From NCBI RefSeq assembly GCF_001605725.1, contig NZ_CP011530.1:2232001-2296000 (forward strand): DNA of 64,000 nucleotides, written 5' to 3'. Numbering within the stretch: position 1 is the stretch's first letter; each line of letters opens with the position of its first letter. This stretch comes from Mycobacteroides immunogenum. GTDB lineage: Bacteria; Actinomycetota; Actinomycetes; Mycobacteriales; Mycobacteriaceae. The notes beneath the pieces were generated by a model. It was given only the letters and a program-made list of their open reading frames with translations, did not search any database and was not told the DNA's origin. Of the stretch, positions 35,875-48,660 are shown piece after piece. Position numbers and translations under genes: made by a program.

Positions 35875-36492
35875 ATGATTCCGCAGTGGCCGCAAGAGCC
35901 CGTTCCGTATCCGCAGTACCCGCCGTATCCGCAGTACCCACCGCCGGCGCGCAGGCCGGGCCGGTGGGCAACGATCACGATCATCGTGGCCACGGTGGTG
36001 ACAGCGTTCGCACTGGCTGGTTGCGGACTGCTGGGGTGGAGGTTGACCGAGGATCGGCGGGCCGCGCCCGACGTGTCGGGCCAATGGCGCACCAAACTGC
36101 TTCGGGATCGGGAGGTGCACGAGTCCGGCAGACAAGCGCAAGACGCGTCCACCGGCTTCATTCTCGCCTTCACGAACGTGGACTACCGAGATCTCGATAG
36201 ACAGCGGTCCGAGGTACTCGAGAAATCCACCGGTCGCTTCAAGGCCGCCTATGAGAAATCAAGCGCTCAGCTGACCGAGGTCTTGGCCACCAATAAATCG
36301 AGGGTTGAGGGCCAAGTGGTGGGCTCCGCCGTTCAATCCGAATCGGCCGACAAGGTCGTGGTGTTGTTCTTTGTGGATCAGAGCGTGAGTAATGTCGCGA
36401 CACCGGACCCACGCCTCGAGAGATCGCGGGTGAAGATCACCATGGAGAAGGTCGATGGGCGTTGGCTCGCAAGCGATGTCGAGCTGATATGA
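35875..36492 (+). CDS. Mce-associated-type membrane protein, first of a tandem pair
   Basis: A 205 aa protein with a Pro/Tyr/Gln-rich cytoplasmic N-terminus (repeated PQYPPYP), one transmembrane helix at about residues 33-55, then an extracytoplasmic domain. The domain carries FILAFTNVDYRDLDRQRSEVLEKSTGRF and a C-terminal half with VVVLFFVDQSV and the ending VDGRWLASDVELI, the pattern of Mce-associated membrane proteins with an NTF2-like fold. No mce operon is in the window, so these would be orphan members. The ATG at 35875 follows ggggggtctg. Its stop overlaps the next start (ATGA). Confidence 0.78.
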   Translation: MIPQWPQEPVPYPQYPPYPQYPPPARRPGRWATITIIVATVVTAFALAGCGLLGWRLTEDRRAAPDVSGQWRTKLLRDREVHESGRQAQDASTGFILAFTNVDYRDLDRQRSEVLEKSTGRFKAAYEKSSAQLTEVLATNKSRVEGQVVGSAVQSESADKVVVLFFVDQSVSNVATPDPRLERSRVKITMEKVDGRWLASDVELI

Positions 36493-37070
36493 CCGGCTAT
36501 CCGGCACCGCACGGTGCGCAACTGCGCATTGTCTTCGCCAGTGTGATGATCGGCGTAGCAGTGATTGCCTTGTGTGCCTGCGGATTCCTCGGATGGAAAC
36601 TGGCTCACGACGGTCCCATTCTGGCCGCGCAGCGCGACACGGTCGGACGAGAACGTGCCGAGTTCGATCGTGATCGGCGTGTTGGCGAATATCGCGACCA
36701 GGCGCGTGAGGCTGCTGAGGCGACGGCCGTCACGATGACGTCGATAGATTCGGGAAACATCGACGAGAGTTTCGCGAAAATTCTGGCGAGCAGTACCGGA
36801 GAGTTCAAAGACGAGTTCGGAAAAAGCTCGGTGCAATTGCGGCAGTTGCTGATTGACAACCAGGCGACTGCGGTGGGCAAGGTGGTCGCCTCGGCAGTGC
36901 AATCTGACACCATCGGTGAATCCGAGCAGAAGGTGGTCGTGCTGCTCATGGTGGACCAGTCGATTTCCAACAAAGCCCGCCCTGATCCACGAATCGACAA
37001 ATCTCGTATGAAGATGACCATGCAGTTGGTTGACGGTCACTGGCTGGCGGGCAAACTCGAATACCTCTAG
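36489..37070 (+). CDS. Mce-associated-type membrane protein, second of a tandem pair
   Basis: A 193 aa paralogue of the preceding gene. A short N-terminus leads into a transmembrane helix at about residues 11-34 (IVFASVMIGVAVIALCACGFLGWKL). The outer domain carries SGNIDESFAKILASSTGEFKDEFGKSS, VVVLLMVDQSISNKARPDPRIDKSRMKMTM and the ending VDGHWLAGKLEYL. The last third is closely similar to the first gene, showing tandem duplication. The ATG at 36489 is chosen from the 4 bp overlap. It converges on the amidohydrolase gene with 9 bp between stops. Confidence 0.78.
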   Translation: MTGYPAPHGAQLRIVFASVMIGVAVIALCACGFLGWKLAHDGPILAAQRDTVGRERAEFDRDRRVGEYRDQAREAAEATAVTMTSIDSGNIDESFAKILASSTGEFKDEFGKSSVQLRQLLIDNQATAVGKVVASAVQSDTIGESEQKVVVLLMVDQSISNKARPDPRIDKSRMKMTMQLVDGHWLAGKLEYL

Positions 37071-37079
37071 GCGCTCGTC

Positions 37080-38774
37080 TTAGCAGCAGTGTTTTACCGG
37101 CGCGACCGGGGCGGTGCTGTGGTCGCCGCTGGCGTTGAGGAACACGTCGAGGTCCACGCGCCGCCCGCCGATCCAGGTTCCGCAGACGCTGATTTCTTCG
37201 ATGAGGCGCGCCGGTTCGACGTCGTACGGATCTTTCGACAGTTCCACGAAGTCGGCTAGCTTGCCCGTGGCGATGGAACCGACACGGTGCTCGCGTCGCA
37301 GCGTGCGCGCGGCATTGATGGTCTGGGCGCGTAACGCCTCGTGGAGAGTGATGGCTTGTTCGGGGCCGTGCACATGGCCGGCCCGGGTGCGCCGGGCCGT
37401 CACTGTCTGAATGTTTGTCAGCGGCGACGGCGGAGACACGGACCCGTCGTTGTGCAGGGACACGCACGCCCCCGAGGCGACCGCATCGGCGAACGGCTGC
37501 CACTGGCTGCCGTGTTCGTGATCGAAGATCTGACCGTCCAACAGGTCTCCCCAGAAGTAGTACTGGAAAGGCGACATCGAGACGTGCACCCCCAGTGCGG
37601 CAGCGCGATCGAGCTGAGCCCGGGTCGCCCCGCCTACATGTTCGAGTCGCCAGCGATGATCGGTGCCGACGAGGCCGTGGCGGCTCAGCGCCGACTCGTA
37701 CGCGTCCAGGGCCACATCAATGGCCAGATCACCGTTGGAGTGGAAGGCCATCTGCCATCCGGCGGGCACGGCGTTGTCGAGAATGGCATCGAGCTGTGCG
37801 CGGGAGTAGTTCAACGAACGTGCACCGCCTGCCGTCGCGGGGTCGATGGCGGCCCGCCGGGTCGCCTCCGAGTCGACGTAGGGAAAGGATGTCGCGCCCG
37901 TGCCGACCCAGACCGCGCCGTCGGTCCACAGTTTCACCCCGGCCTTGCGAAGCATGTCCTCGTCGGCGATGAATACCTCTGGCTCGGTATAGGTTTCTGT
38001 GGTCGACATCTCCCACAGACTGACCCGCAGCGGACAGGACGGGGCCGCGGCGAGTGCCTCATACGCGGGCTTGAGCTGTGGGTCGTAGGACATGTCCGAG
38101 GTGGAGGTGTAGCCCGCGCGGGCCATCGCGGCGAAGAACAGCGCGGCCGCGTGCAGGGGGTTCCCCATGCCGGCGATCAACGGGGCGAGCACCTCGGTGA
38201 GCGCGGGAACCTCGAACCCGCGCCCGTTGAGGGTGCCGTCGGGGTGGCGCTGGTAGTGCCCGCCCGCCGGGTCGGCGGGTGGCGCGCTGTCCCAGCCGTG
38301 CAACTTCATCAGCGCCGTACCGAAGTAGATTCCATGCCCGGAGTTGTCGGTGATGGCCGCGACGCGGTCGCCGAAGAGTTGATCTATTTCATCGGCGTCG
38401 GGTGCGGGGTGCTCATGCAGGAGTGCGTCGAAACCGCTGAATATCAAGGGTTCTGATGGATCTGTCGCCGTCACCGCGGCGCGGAACGCCGCGGTGACAT
38501 CATCCCAGCTGGGCGCGTTCCAGGGGGCGATCGAGCGGACGGGTGCCTCGGTGATGACACCACTCATGAACGGATGCCCGTGCGGCTCAACAAAACCGGG
38601 TAGAAGTGCGCCGGCACCCGTGTCGATCACCGCGGCGCCGGGCAGCGCTGCCGTGCACTCGGCCAGTGAGCCGACCGCCACGATGTGTCCCTCCGAGACC
38701 GCGACGGCCTCGGCCCGGGGCCGGTCCTCGTCCATGGTGATCACGGTGGCGGCGGTCAGGATGATGTCCGGCAT
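37080..38774 (-). CDS. Amidohydrolase family protein (YtcJ-like, amidohydrolase 3)
   Basis: A 564 aa metal-dependent hydrolase. ILTAATVITMDEDRPRAEAVAVSEGHIVAVG and the C-terminal IATGKLADFVELSKDPYDV form the composite beta-sandwich domain. The barrel contains the metal motif PHGHPF, then SGHGIYFGTALM, FHSNGDLAID, RLEHVGG and HNDGSVSPPSPL. This is the YtcJ-type exoenzyme/amidase group whose substrates vary widely and cannot be inferred. A C-terminal KHCC tail is unusual and could bind metal. The ATG is at 38774. It lies 29 bp after the TRIC gene on the same strand. Confidence 0.86.
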   Translation of the reverse strand: MPDIILTAATVITMDEDRPRAEAVAVSEGHIVAVGSLAECTAALPGAAVIDTGAGALLPGFVEPHGHPFMSGVITEAPVRSIAPWNAPSWDDVTAAFRAAVTATDPSEPLIFSGFDALLHEHPAPDADEIDQLFGDRVAAITDNSGHGIYFGTALMKLHGWDSAPPADPAGGHYQRHPDGTLNGRGFEVPALTEVLAPLIAGMGNPLHAAALFFAAMARAGYTSTSDMSYDPQLKPAYEALAAAPSCPLRVSLWEMSTTETYTEPEVFIADEDMLRKAGVKLWTDGAVWVGTGATSFPYVDSEATRRAAIDPATAGGARSLNYSRAQLDAILDNAVPAGWQMAFHSNGDLAIDVALDAYESALSRHGLVGTDHRWRLEHVGGATRAQLDRAAALGVHVSMSPFQYYFWGDLLDGQIFDHEHGSQWQPFADAVASGACVSLHNDGSVSPPSPLTNIQTVTARRTRAGHVHGPEQAITLHEALRAQTINAARTLRREHRVGSIATGKLADFVELSKDPYDVEPARLIEEISVCGTWIGGRRVDLDVFLNASGDHSTAPVAPVKHCC

Positions 38775-38803
38775 CTTGTTCCTCGTTTCCTGGGTGCGTT
38801 TTT

Positions 38804-39463
38804 CTATGCGCGCCTACGCGCCTGTGGCGCGTGCCAATGAAAATGCAGCGCGAGCATGCGCAGGCCGAATGCGCCTAGTGCGGCAGCCATTCCGGTGAGG
38901 TCGGAATAGATGTTGAAGTGAATCAAGAAGGCGGTGATGCTGGCCCCGAACATGGCGGGTATGGCATAGAGCTCACTGTCCGGCCGCAGCAGTATCGGCG
39001 TTTCTCCCGAGAGCAGGTCGCGGATGACGCCGCCGCCGATGGCGGTCATCGCCCCGAGCAGCGCGGCCGATGGCGCGGTCAGTCCGCTATGGGCCGCGAT
39101 GGCCGTGCCGGTCACGCAGAATACGGCCAGCCCCAGGGCGTCGGTGACTTGCAGTGGCCAACCGGTGAGCTTGGCGGGAGGCTGCCAGAGAAAGACCAAT
39201 CCCGCTGCCGCAAGGGCGATCCCGATATGAGAGAAGCCGGTGAATGCCGCAGGCGGGTGTTGTCCGATGATCACGTCCCGGAGTACGCCGCCACCGATCG
39301 CGGTCACTAGCGCCAGCACGGCAAGCCCGACGATGTCGAACTTCTTCTCGACCGCCACCAGCGCTGCGGACATCGCGAACGCCAGAGTGCCCAGGTAGTC
39401 GAGAATCACGTGGCTGATCGACACGAACGAATGCAGTTCCACAGAGCTCGCCAGCAGCGCCAC
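38804..39463 (-). CDS. TRIC/UPF0126 (YicG-like) membrane protein
   Basis: A 219 aa integral membrane protein made of two homologous halves, each of about three helices, containing the signature GGGVLRD and GGGVIRD. This is the trimeric intracellular cation channel-like UPF0126 family; bacterial members are reported as monovalent cation or glycine-related channels. The GTG at 39463 is used; an internal ATG at LAFAMSAAL is too late for the first helix. It shares strand with the amidohydrolase and the PAC2 gene (59 bp gap), possibly one transcript. Confidence 0.85.
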   Translation of the reverse strand: MALLASSVELHSFVSISHVILDYLGTLAFAMSAALVAVEKKFDIVGLAVLALVTAIGGGVLRDVIIGQHPPAAFTGFSHIGIALAAAGLVFLWQPPAKLTGWPLQVTDALGLAVFCVTGTAIAAHSGLTAPSAALLGAMTAIGGGVIRDLLSGETPILLRPDSELYAIPAMFGASITAFLIHFNIYSDLTGMAAALGAFGLRMLALHFHWHAPQARRRA

Positions 39464-39522
39464 GAATCAAGATCCTATGCGGCATCTGGTTCATTCGGGC
39501 CTGGGTGCGGTGCCCGTGCGCG

Positions 39523-40404
39523 CTAGCCCCCGAAGCGTGGGCCGCGGCGGCGCAGGTACCGCTCGAACTCGGCGGCAAGAGCGTCGCCGTCGATCTTGCT
39601 GAGAATCTCGGTGGTATCCACCTCGGCGTCGCCGCGCTCCTCGAGCGACTGCACGTACTCGGCAATCTCTTCGTCCTCGGTGGTCATCTCGGTGACCGCC
39701 TGCTCCCATTCCTCGGCCTGCTCGGGCAGATCCCCCAGGGGGACCTCCACGTCGAGCACGTCCTCGACGCGCTGCAGCAGCGCGACGGTGGCCTTCGGAT
39801 TGGGGGGTTGCGATACGTAATGCGGTACCGCGGCCCAGAACGCGACGGCCGGTATGCCGGCGTTCACGCAGGCGTCCTGGAACACTCCGGCGATACCGGT
39901 GGGCCCCTCATATCGGGTCTCTTCCAGGCCGAAGAACTTGGCCGCGTCAGGGGAGTAGGCGGTACCGCTCACGGGCACCGGCCGCGTGTGCGGGGTGTCG
40001 GCCAGCAGCGCGCCCAGGATCACCACGGTGGACACGTTGAGACGGTCCGCGATGGCGAGTAGACGGTTGCAGAAGGTCCGCCAGCGCATGTTCGGCTCGG
40101 CGCCGTGCATCAGGACCACATCGCGCTGCGAGCCCGGAGGTGAGCAGTACGAGATGTGCATGCCGGGCCACTCCAGCTCGCGGGTGACTCCCTTGACCAG
40201 CCGTACGATCGGGCGATTGACCTGGTAGTCGTAGTAATCCTCGTCGTCGATGGTCATCAACGGGGTGGCCTGCCAGGTGGTGTCCAGGTGCTCCAGCGCC
40301 GCGCTGGCGGCATCGCCGGCGTCATTCCAGCCCTCGAAGGCGGCAACCACAATCGGGTCGCGCAGTACGGGTAGGCCGTTCTGGGCGTTATCCGACAGGG
40401 TCAC
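39523..40404 (-). CDS. PAC2 family protein (Rv2125-like, proteasome assembly chaperone fold)
   Basis: A 293 aa cytosolic protein of the actinobacterial PAC2 (DUF75) family. VVAAFEGWNDAGDAASAAL, GAEPNMRWRTFCNRLL, GALLADTPHTRPVPVSG and FWAAVPHYVSQPPNPKATVALL are characteristic. The C-terminal region is acidic and helical, and the tail is RRRGPRFGG. The role in actinobacteria is not settled to my knowledge. The open frame begins at 40500, but its first 32 residues look non-conserved, so GTG at 40404 is preferred; this gives the length I recall for Rv2125. It is divergent from metH. Confidence 0.82.
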   Translation of the reverse strand: MTLSDNAQNGLPVLRDPIVVAAFEGWNDAGDAASAALEHLDTTWQATPLMTIDDEDYYDYQVNRPIVRLVKGVTRELEWPGMHISYCSPPGSQRDVVLMHGAEPNMRWRTFCNRLLAIADRLNVSTVVILGALLADTPHTRPVPVSGTAYSPDAAKFFGLEETRYEGPTGIAGVFQDACVNAGIPAVAFWAAVPHYVSQPPNPKATVALLQRVEDVLDVEVPLGDLPEQAEEWEQAVTEMTTEDEEIAEYVQSLEERGDAEVDTTEILSKIDGDALAAEFERYLRRRGPRFGG

Positions 40405-40666
40405 GGTGTCAGCGTAAGCCCTGCGTGACGGGGACGAGCCGCGGCTGGCGGAGAATGGATGGGATAGCCGGATCACAGTGTTGGTATCACCGCCGCTCAT
40501 GAAAACCGGGATGACAACCCGGAGGACAAACTAGGCGTTCGCACGATTGTTGAGCGACGACGTAGACTCGATCTGGTCGAGAGGCGTTGCAACGGCTCGG
40601 GGATCACAGCCCGTGACCGCCACGCTCGGCAGAGTTAAGGACGCCTTCCGCTCTGGAAGGATGCGC
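40405..40666. other. Divergent intergenic region between PAC2 gene and metH
   Basis: This 262 bp region should hold promoters for both genes. A short inverted repeat CCGGG-atgacaa-CCCGG lies at 40506-40522. I searched by eye for a cobalamin riboswitch before metH and saw no B12 box. No RNA gene or further coding region is recognised. Confidence 0.4.
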
Positions 40667-44416
<3,750 letters not shown>

Positions 44417-44462
44417 GCACCAGTGTCATGGGCGGCAGGCGACTTCTGACAGAATTGGTGGC

Positions 44463-45146
44463 ATGCGAGCGGTGCTGTGGGATATGGACGGCACCCTCAT
44501 CGAATCGGAAAAGCTCTGGGACATCTCGATGGGGGAGCTGTGCCGCAAGCTCGGCGGTGAGATGACGCCCGAGCTGCGTACCGCGCTGGTCGGCGGTGCC
44601 GCCGATGCCACCATGCGGATGATCTTCACCGCGCTGGAGCTGGATCCCGACCCCGAGCGGATGGCCAGTGAGAACGATTGGCTGCACGAATACACCGGCC
44701 AGCTCTTCGAGACTGGCCTGATCTGGTGTGATGGCGCCCAGGAGATGCTTGCGCAACTTTCCGCCGAGCAGGTGCCCATGGCACTGGTCACCAACACCAT
44801 CAGGTCGCTGACCAACCAGGCGCTCAAGACCATTGGTACGCACTGGTTTACCGAGTCGGTCTGTGGCGACGAGGTGCCTGAGGGCAAGCCCGCACCCGAC
44901 CCGTATCTGCGCGCTGCCGCGCTGCTGGGGGTCGAGCCGCGCGATTGCCTGGCCATCGAGGATTCGGTGACCGGCGCCGCCGCTGCCGAGGCGGCCGGGT
45001 GCGCGGTACTGGTCGTGCCCAACCACGTCGAGGTGCCTGCGGGCGATCGCCGCCGGCACGCCAGCACGTTGTCGGGCCTGTCTGTGGCCGACCTGCGGGG
45101 CGCCCACGCGGATGTACTGACGGCTACCACGTGCAAACCCATATGA
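44463..45146 (+). CDS. HAD superfamily hydrolase (beta-phosphoglucomutase-like)
   Basis: A 227 aa haloacid-dehalogenase phosphatase. The nucleophile motif is [12 protein letters not shown] at the N-terminus, motif II is [10 protein letters not shown], the Lys is in [13 protein letters not shown], and motif IV is [19 protein letters not shown] helical cap of subfamily I type lies between motifs I and II. The substrate is unknown; the [12 protein letters not shown] cap start resembles phosphoglucomutase or sugar-phosphate phosphatases. The ATG at 44463 is used. It sits between metH and hisE on the same strand. Confidence 0.87.
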   Translation: MRAVLWDMDGTLIESEKLWDISMGELCRKLGGEMTPELRTALVGGAADATMRMIFTALELDPDPERMASENDWLHEYTGQLFETGLIWCDGAQEMLAQLSAEQVPMALVTNTIRSLTNQALKTIGTHWFTESVCGDEVPEGKPAPDPYLRAAALLGVEPRDCLAIEDSVTGAAAAEAAGCAVLVVPNHVEVPAGDRRRHASTLSGLSVADLRGAHADVLTATTCKPI

Positions 45147-45162
45147 CTCGCCGTACCAGGCC

Positions 45163-45444
45163 ATGACAGAATCGCCACCCGTGAAGACCTTCGACGAGTT
45201 GTTCGCCGAGCTCAGTGACCGCGCCAAGACCCGGCCCGAGGGCAGTGGGACCGTGGCTGCCCTCGACGCGGGGGTGCACACCCTGGGCAAGAAGCTGCTC
45301 GAAGAAGCGGGCGAGGTGTGGCTGGCCGCCGAACACGAGAGCGACGAATCGCTTGCCGAAGAGGTAAGCCAGCTGCTCTATTGGGCGCAGGTGCTGTTGA
45401 TCGCCCGCGGCCTGACTCTTGACGACGTCTACCGGAAGCTCTGA
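45163..45444 (+). CDS. hisE: Phosphoribosyl-ATP pyrophosphatase
   Basis: Hydrolyses phosphoribosyl-ATP to phosphoribosyl-AMP, step two of histidine synthesis. At 93 aa it has the family length, with the all-alpha MazG-like fold and metal motif [17 protein letters not shown] followed by [19 protein letters not shown]. The start is ATG 45163. HisG follows one base after the stop. The pair hisE-hisG is conserved in mycobacteria. Confidence 0.96.
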
Positions 45445-45445
45445 C

Positions 45446-46315
45446 ATGACCAGTGTGAACGGGGCGCTGCGCGTCGCTGTCCCCAATAAAGGGGCCCTCA
45501 GCGAGGCCGCGTCGGAGATTCTCTCGGAGGCCGGGTATCGGCGGCGTGGGGACGCCAAGGATCTGACCGTGCTCGACCCGCAGAATGACGTCGAGTTCTT
45601 CTTCTTGAGGCCCAAGGACATCGCGATCTATGTCGGCTCGGGCGAGCTTGATCTCGGTATCACCGGCCGCGATTTGATGATGGATTCGGACGCGCCCGTC
45701 GTCGAGCGGCTCGCATTGGGATTCGGCGGGTCGACCTTCCGGTACGCCGCACCCGCCGGGCGCGACTGGACGATCTACGACATCGCAGGTAAGAGAATCG
45801 CCACCGCCTATCCCAACTTGGTTCGAAAGGACCTGGCCAGCAAGGGGATCGAGGCCGAGGTCATCCGCCTGGACGGTGCCGTCGAGATTTCCATCCAGCT
45901 CGGTGTGGCCGATGTGATCGCCGATATCGTCGGCACCGGCCGCACTCTGCGCCAGCACGGCCTCGTTGCCTTCGGTGAGTCGCTGTGCGATTCGGAGGCA
46001 GTGTTGATCGAGCGGGAGAACGCCGATCCGGCAACGGAAACTGCGCGTACGCAACTGACCACGCGCATCCAGGGTGTGGTGTTCGGCCAGCAGTATCTGA
46101 TGCTCGACTACGACTGCCCGCGCGAGGTGCTGGACGAGGCGCTCAAGGTGACGCCGGGTCTGGAATCCCCGACGCTGGCTCCGTTGGCCGACGAGGCGTG
46201 GGTCGCGGTGCGTGCCCTGGCGCCACGCAAGGGTGTCAACACCACCATGGACGCACTGGCCGCCATCGGTGCGAAGGCCATCCTTGCCTCCGAGGTCCGG
46301 TTCTTCCGCGCGTAG
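45446..46315 (+). CDS. hisG: ATP phosphoribosyltransferase
   Basis: First and feedback-controlled enzyme of histidine synthesis, joining ATP and PRPP. The 289 aa protein is the long form with a C-terminal histidine-sensing ACT-like domain. [77 protein letters not shown] and the C-terminal [21 protein letters not shown] are diagnostic. The ATG at 45446 lies 1 bp beyond the hisE stop. Confidence 0.97.
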   Translation: MTSVNGALRVAVPNKGALSEAASEILSEAGYRRRGDAKDLTVLDPQNDVEFFFLRPKDIAIYVGSGELDLGITGRDLMMDSDAPVVERLALGFGGSTFRYAAPAGRDWTIYDIAGKRIATAYPNLVRKDLASKGIEAEVIRLDGAVEISIQLGVADVIADIVGTGRTLRQHGLVAFGESLCDSEAVLIERENADPATETARTQLTTRIQGVVFGQQYLMLDYDCPREVLDEALKVTPGLESPTLAPLADEAWVAVRALAPRKGVNTTMDALAAIGAKAILASEVRFFRA

Positions 46316-46340
46316 TCCCGCCATGGCCTAGCATGGCCGT

Positions 46341-46736
46341 ATGGCGCTGCACGTCCTCGTCTACAGCGATGACATCACGGTCCGGCGCAAGGTAATTCAG
46401 GGAATCGGCACGCGGCCGGATTCCGCCCTGCCGCCGCTGGAGTTCGTCGAGGTGGCCACCGGCCCCATGGTCATCGAACGCCTCGCGGCCGGCGGTATCG
46501 ATCTGGCGATCCTTGACGGCGAGGCGACACCCTTCGGTGGCATGGGGGTGGCCAAGCAGGTCAAGGACGAGGTCGGCGCGCCGCCGCCGATCGTGGTTCT
46601 GACCGGCCGGCCGCAGGACAACTGGCTGGCGAGCTGGTCACGCGCGGAGGCGGTGGTGCCGCGGCCGATCGACCCGATGAGGTTGACCGCGACGGTGATC
46701 GATCTGCTCGGCTCGGCGGCCGCAACCCGCCGCTGA
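46341..46736 (+). CDS. Receiver-domain-like protein (Rv3143-like), atypical
   Basis: A 131 aa single-domain response-regulator fold. Acidic residues SDD follow the first strand, the presumed phospho-acceptor Asp is in LAILDGEA, and the Thr is in VVLTGR. The conserved Lys of receiver domains is replaced by Arg in VVPRPIDP, so phosphorylation signalling may be altered. No output domain is present. It precedes nuoA by 228 bp; in M. tuberculosis Rv3143 also lies just upstream of nuo, which suggests a functional link. Confidence 0.84.
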   Translation: MALHVLVYSDDITVRRKVIQGIGTRPDSALPPLEFVEVATGPMVIERLAAGGIDLAILDGEATPFGGMGVAKQVKDEVGAPPPIVVLTGRPQDNWLASWSRAEAVVPRPIDPMRLTATVIDLLGSAAATRR

Positions 46737-46789
46737 CACTGCCGCAACATTCCGCTGACTTCAGCTTTCACGGACCTTTCGGCTCGGTA

Positions 46790-46795
46790 CATAAT
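46790..46795 (+). promoter_or_regulatory. Candidate nuo promoter -10
   Basis: CATAAT, within TACATAAT, lies 170 bp before nuoA in the only sizeable gap of the region. A poor -35 candidate is TTTCAC (46766-46771, 18 bp spacing). Low certainty. Confidence 0.3.
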
Positions 46796-46846
46796 TGTGC
46801 AAAACACCGTCAAACGGTGGCATGGATCAGGCGCCAACCGATAGTG

Positions 46847-46862
46847 TGTTTGTTAGGTCACA
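46847..46862. promoter_or_regulatory. Candidate CRP-like site in the nuo leader
   Basis: TGTTT-GTTAGG-TCACA matches the right half of the TGTGA-N6-TCACA consensus fully and the left half at three of five bases. It lies about 100 bp before nuoA. Pattern match only. Confidence 0.25.
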
Positions 46863-46964
46863 TCTGTACTGGTCGGCAGCCCTCGACCACAAACAGCACT
46901 GACACGGCAATGTTGCCGATCCAGCACAGGGACCCGATGGATCTATTCGGGAGGCTGTTCTGCC

Positions 46965-47351
46965 ATGGATGCATATGTACCGATCTTGGTACTCGGCGCC
47001 ATTGCGGTGGCTTTTGCCGTTTTCTCCGTTGGGATTTCGTCGTTTGTCGGTCCGCGCCGATACAACCGGGCCAAGCTCGAGGCGTATGAGTGTGGCATCG
47101 AGGCCACCCAGCACTCGATGGGGCGCGATCATCACGGTGCTGCCGCGGGTGGACACCGGGTGCCCGTGAAGTACTACCTCACCGCGATGTTGTTCATCAT
47201 CTTCGATATCGAGATCGTCTTCCTGTATCCGTGGGCGGTGCATTTCGACGCCCTCGGAGTGTTCGGACTGCTCGCAATGGCCCTGTTCATCGTCAATGTG
47301 TCGGTGGCGTACGCGTACGAATGGAGGCGCGGTGGCCTGAGCTGGGATTAG
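46965..47351 (+). CDS. nuoA: NADH-quinone oxidoreductase subunit A
   Basis: Small membrane subunit of complex I that helps form the quinone-binding channel. The 128 aa protein has three transmembrane helices (about 5-28, 67-88 and 95-118), with YECGIEATQHS in the conserved Cys loop after the first helix and FIIFDIEIVFLYPWAV. The ATG at 46965 follows gggagg. It is the first of fourteen nuo genes, with 71 bp to nuoB. Confidence 0.96.
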   Translation: MDAYVPILVLGAIAVAFAVFSVGISSFVGPRRYNRAKLEAYECGIEATQHSMGRDHHGAAAGGHRVPVKYYLTAMLFIIFDIEIVFLYPWAVHFDALGVFGLLAMALFIVNVSVAYAYEWRRGGLSWD

Positions 47352-47422
47352 CCCCGTGCGATTGGTGGGGCAGCTGGAAGTCCTTGCAACATCACGAATA
47401 AGCACACCTGTCGGGAGAAGCC

Positions 47423-47977
47423 ATGGGTCTTGAGGAAAAACTGCCTAGCGGATTCCTGCTGAGCACCGTGGAGACGCTGGCGGGATATGTGCGCAAAGGT
47501 TCGTTGTGGCCCGCCACCTTTGGGCTGGCCTGCTGCGCCATCGAGATGATGTCTACGGCCGGTCCCCGATTCGATATCGCCCGCTTTGGCATGGAACGTT
47601 TTTCGGCGACACCCCGACAAGCTGACCTGATGATCGTGGCGGGCCGGGTCAGCCAAAAAATGGCTCCGGTGCTGCGGCAGATCTATGACCAGATGGCCGA
47701 GCCGAAATGGGTGTTGGCCATGGGAGTCTGTGCGTCATCGGGCGGCATGTTCAATAACTACGCCATCGTGCAGGGTGTTGATCACGTTGTCCCCGTGGAT
47801 ATTTACCTTCCCGGTTGCCCGCCGAGGCCGGAGATGCTGTTGCACGCGATCTTGAAACTGCACGAGAAGATCGCGCACATGCCGCTCGGGGCCAACCGTG
47901 AGGAAGTCATCCGGGAGACCGAGGCAGCGGCGCTTGCGGCCACTCCCACCATCGAATTGAAGGGGTTGCTGCGATGA
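47423..47977 (+). CDS. nuoB: NADH-quinone oxidoreductase subunit B
   Basis: Peripheral-arm subunit holding the N2 iron-sulfur cluster that passes electrons to quinone. The 184 aa protein has ligands Cys37 and Cys38 (ACCAIEM), Cys103 (GVCASSGG) and Cys132 (LPGCPPRPE). No N-terminal membrane segment. The ATG at 47423 follows gggagaag. Its stop overlaps the nuoC start (ATGA). Confidence 0.97.
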   Translation: MGLEEKLPSGFLLSTVETLAGYVRKGSLWPATFGLACCAIEMMSTAGPRFDIARFGMERFSATPRQADLMIVAGRVSQKMAPVLRQIYDQMAEPKWVLAMGVCASSGGMFNNYAIVQGVDHVVPVDIYLPGCPPRPEMLLHAILKLHEKIAHMPLGANREEVIRETEAAALAATPTIELKGLLR

Positions 47978-48660
47978 CCGGTGATGAGCGGCAGCGCAGT
48001 GAAGTCATCGGGGTGCGGCACGGGCTTTTCGGGGTCCGGGGTAGTGGTGACACGTCGGGCTACGGTGGGCTCGTTCAGCCAATTTCGTTGCCGACGAGTA
48101 CAAACCGACCGTACGGCGGATACTTCGATCAGGTCATCGACCGGCTGGAAACGGTTCTCGCGGAGCAGGAACACGTCACCTACGAGGACGCCATCGAGGG
48201 GGTGGTCGTCTACCGTGATCAACTGACCATTCACGTGCGGGCCGAGCACCTGGTCCAGGTGGCGCAGTCCCTGCGGGACGATCCGCAGCTGCGTTTCGAG
48301 CTCAGCCTGGGCGTCAGCGGTGTGCACTATCCCGATGACGCCGCGCGGGAGTTGCATGCCGTGTACCCACTCATGTCCATTACCTGGAACCGCCGGATCA
48401 TGCTCGAAGTAGCTGTGCCGGAGAGTAATCCACACATACCGTCACTGAATGCCGTGTATCCGACCACGGATTGGCATGAACGTGAGACCTATGACTTCTT
48501 CGGCATCATCTTCGATGATCATCCGGCGCTGACTCGGATAGAGATGCCCGACGACTGGGAAGGGCATCCGCAACGCAAGGACTACCCGCTTGGTGGGGTA
48601 CCGGTCGAGTATCACGGCGCAACCATCGCGCCGCCCGATCAGCGGAGGTCTTACAGCTAG
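47974..48660 (+). CDS. nuoC: NADH-quinone oxidoreductase subunit C
   Basis: Hydrophilic peripheral-arm subunit (30 kDa type) at the junction to the quinone site. The 228 aa protein contains the family motif [26 protein letters not shown] segment and [13 protein letters not shown] near the C-terminus. It is separate from NuoD, unlike the fused NuoCD of enterobacteria. The ATG is at 47974. Its TAG shares one base with the nuoD GTG. Confidence 0.96.
   Translation: MTGDERQRSEVIGVRHGLFGVRGSGDTSGYGGLVQPISLPTSTNRPYGGYFDQVIDRLETVLAEQEHVTYEDAIEGVVVYRDQLTIHVRAEHLVQVAQSLRDDPQLRFELSLGVSGVHYPDDAARELHAVYPLMSITWNRRIMLEVAVPESNPHIPSLNAVYPTTDWHERETYDFFGIIFDDHPALTRIEMPDDWEGHPQRKDYPLGGVPVEYHGATIAPPDQRRSYS

Noticed and set aside
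40405..40666. Cobalamin riboswitch before metH
   Set aside because: No B12-box-like sequence or extended conserved RNA fold was visible; only a 5 bp hairpin.
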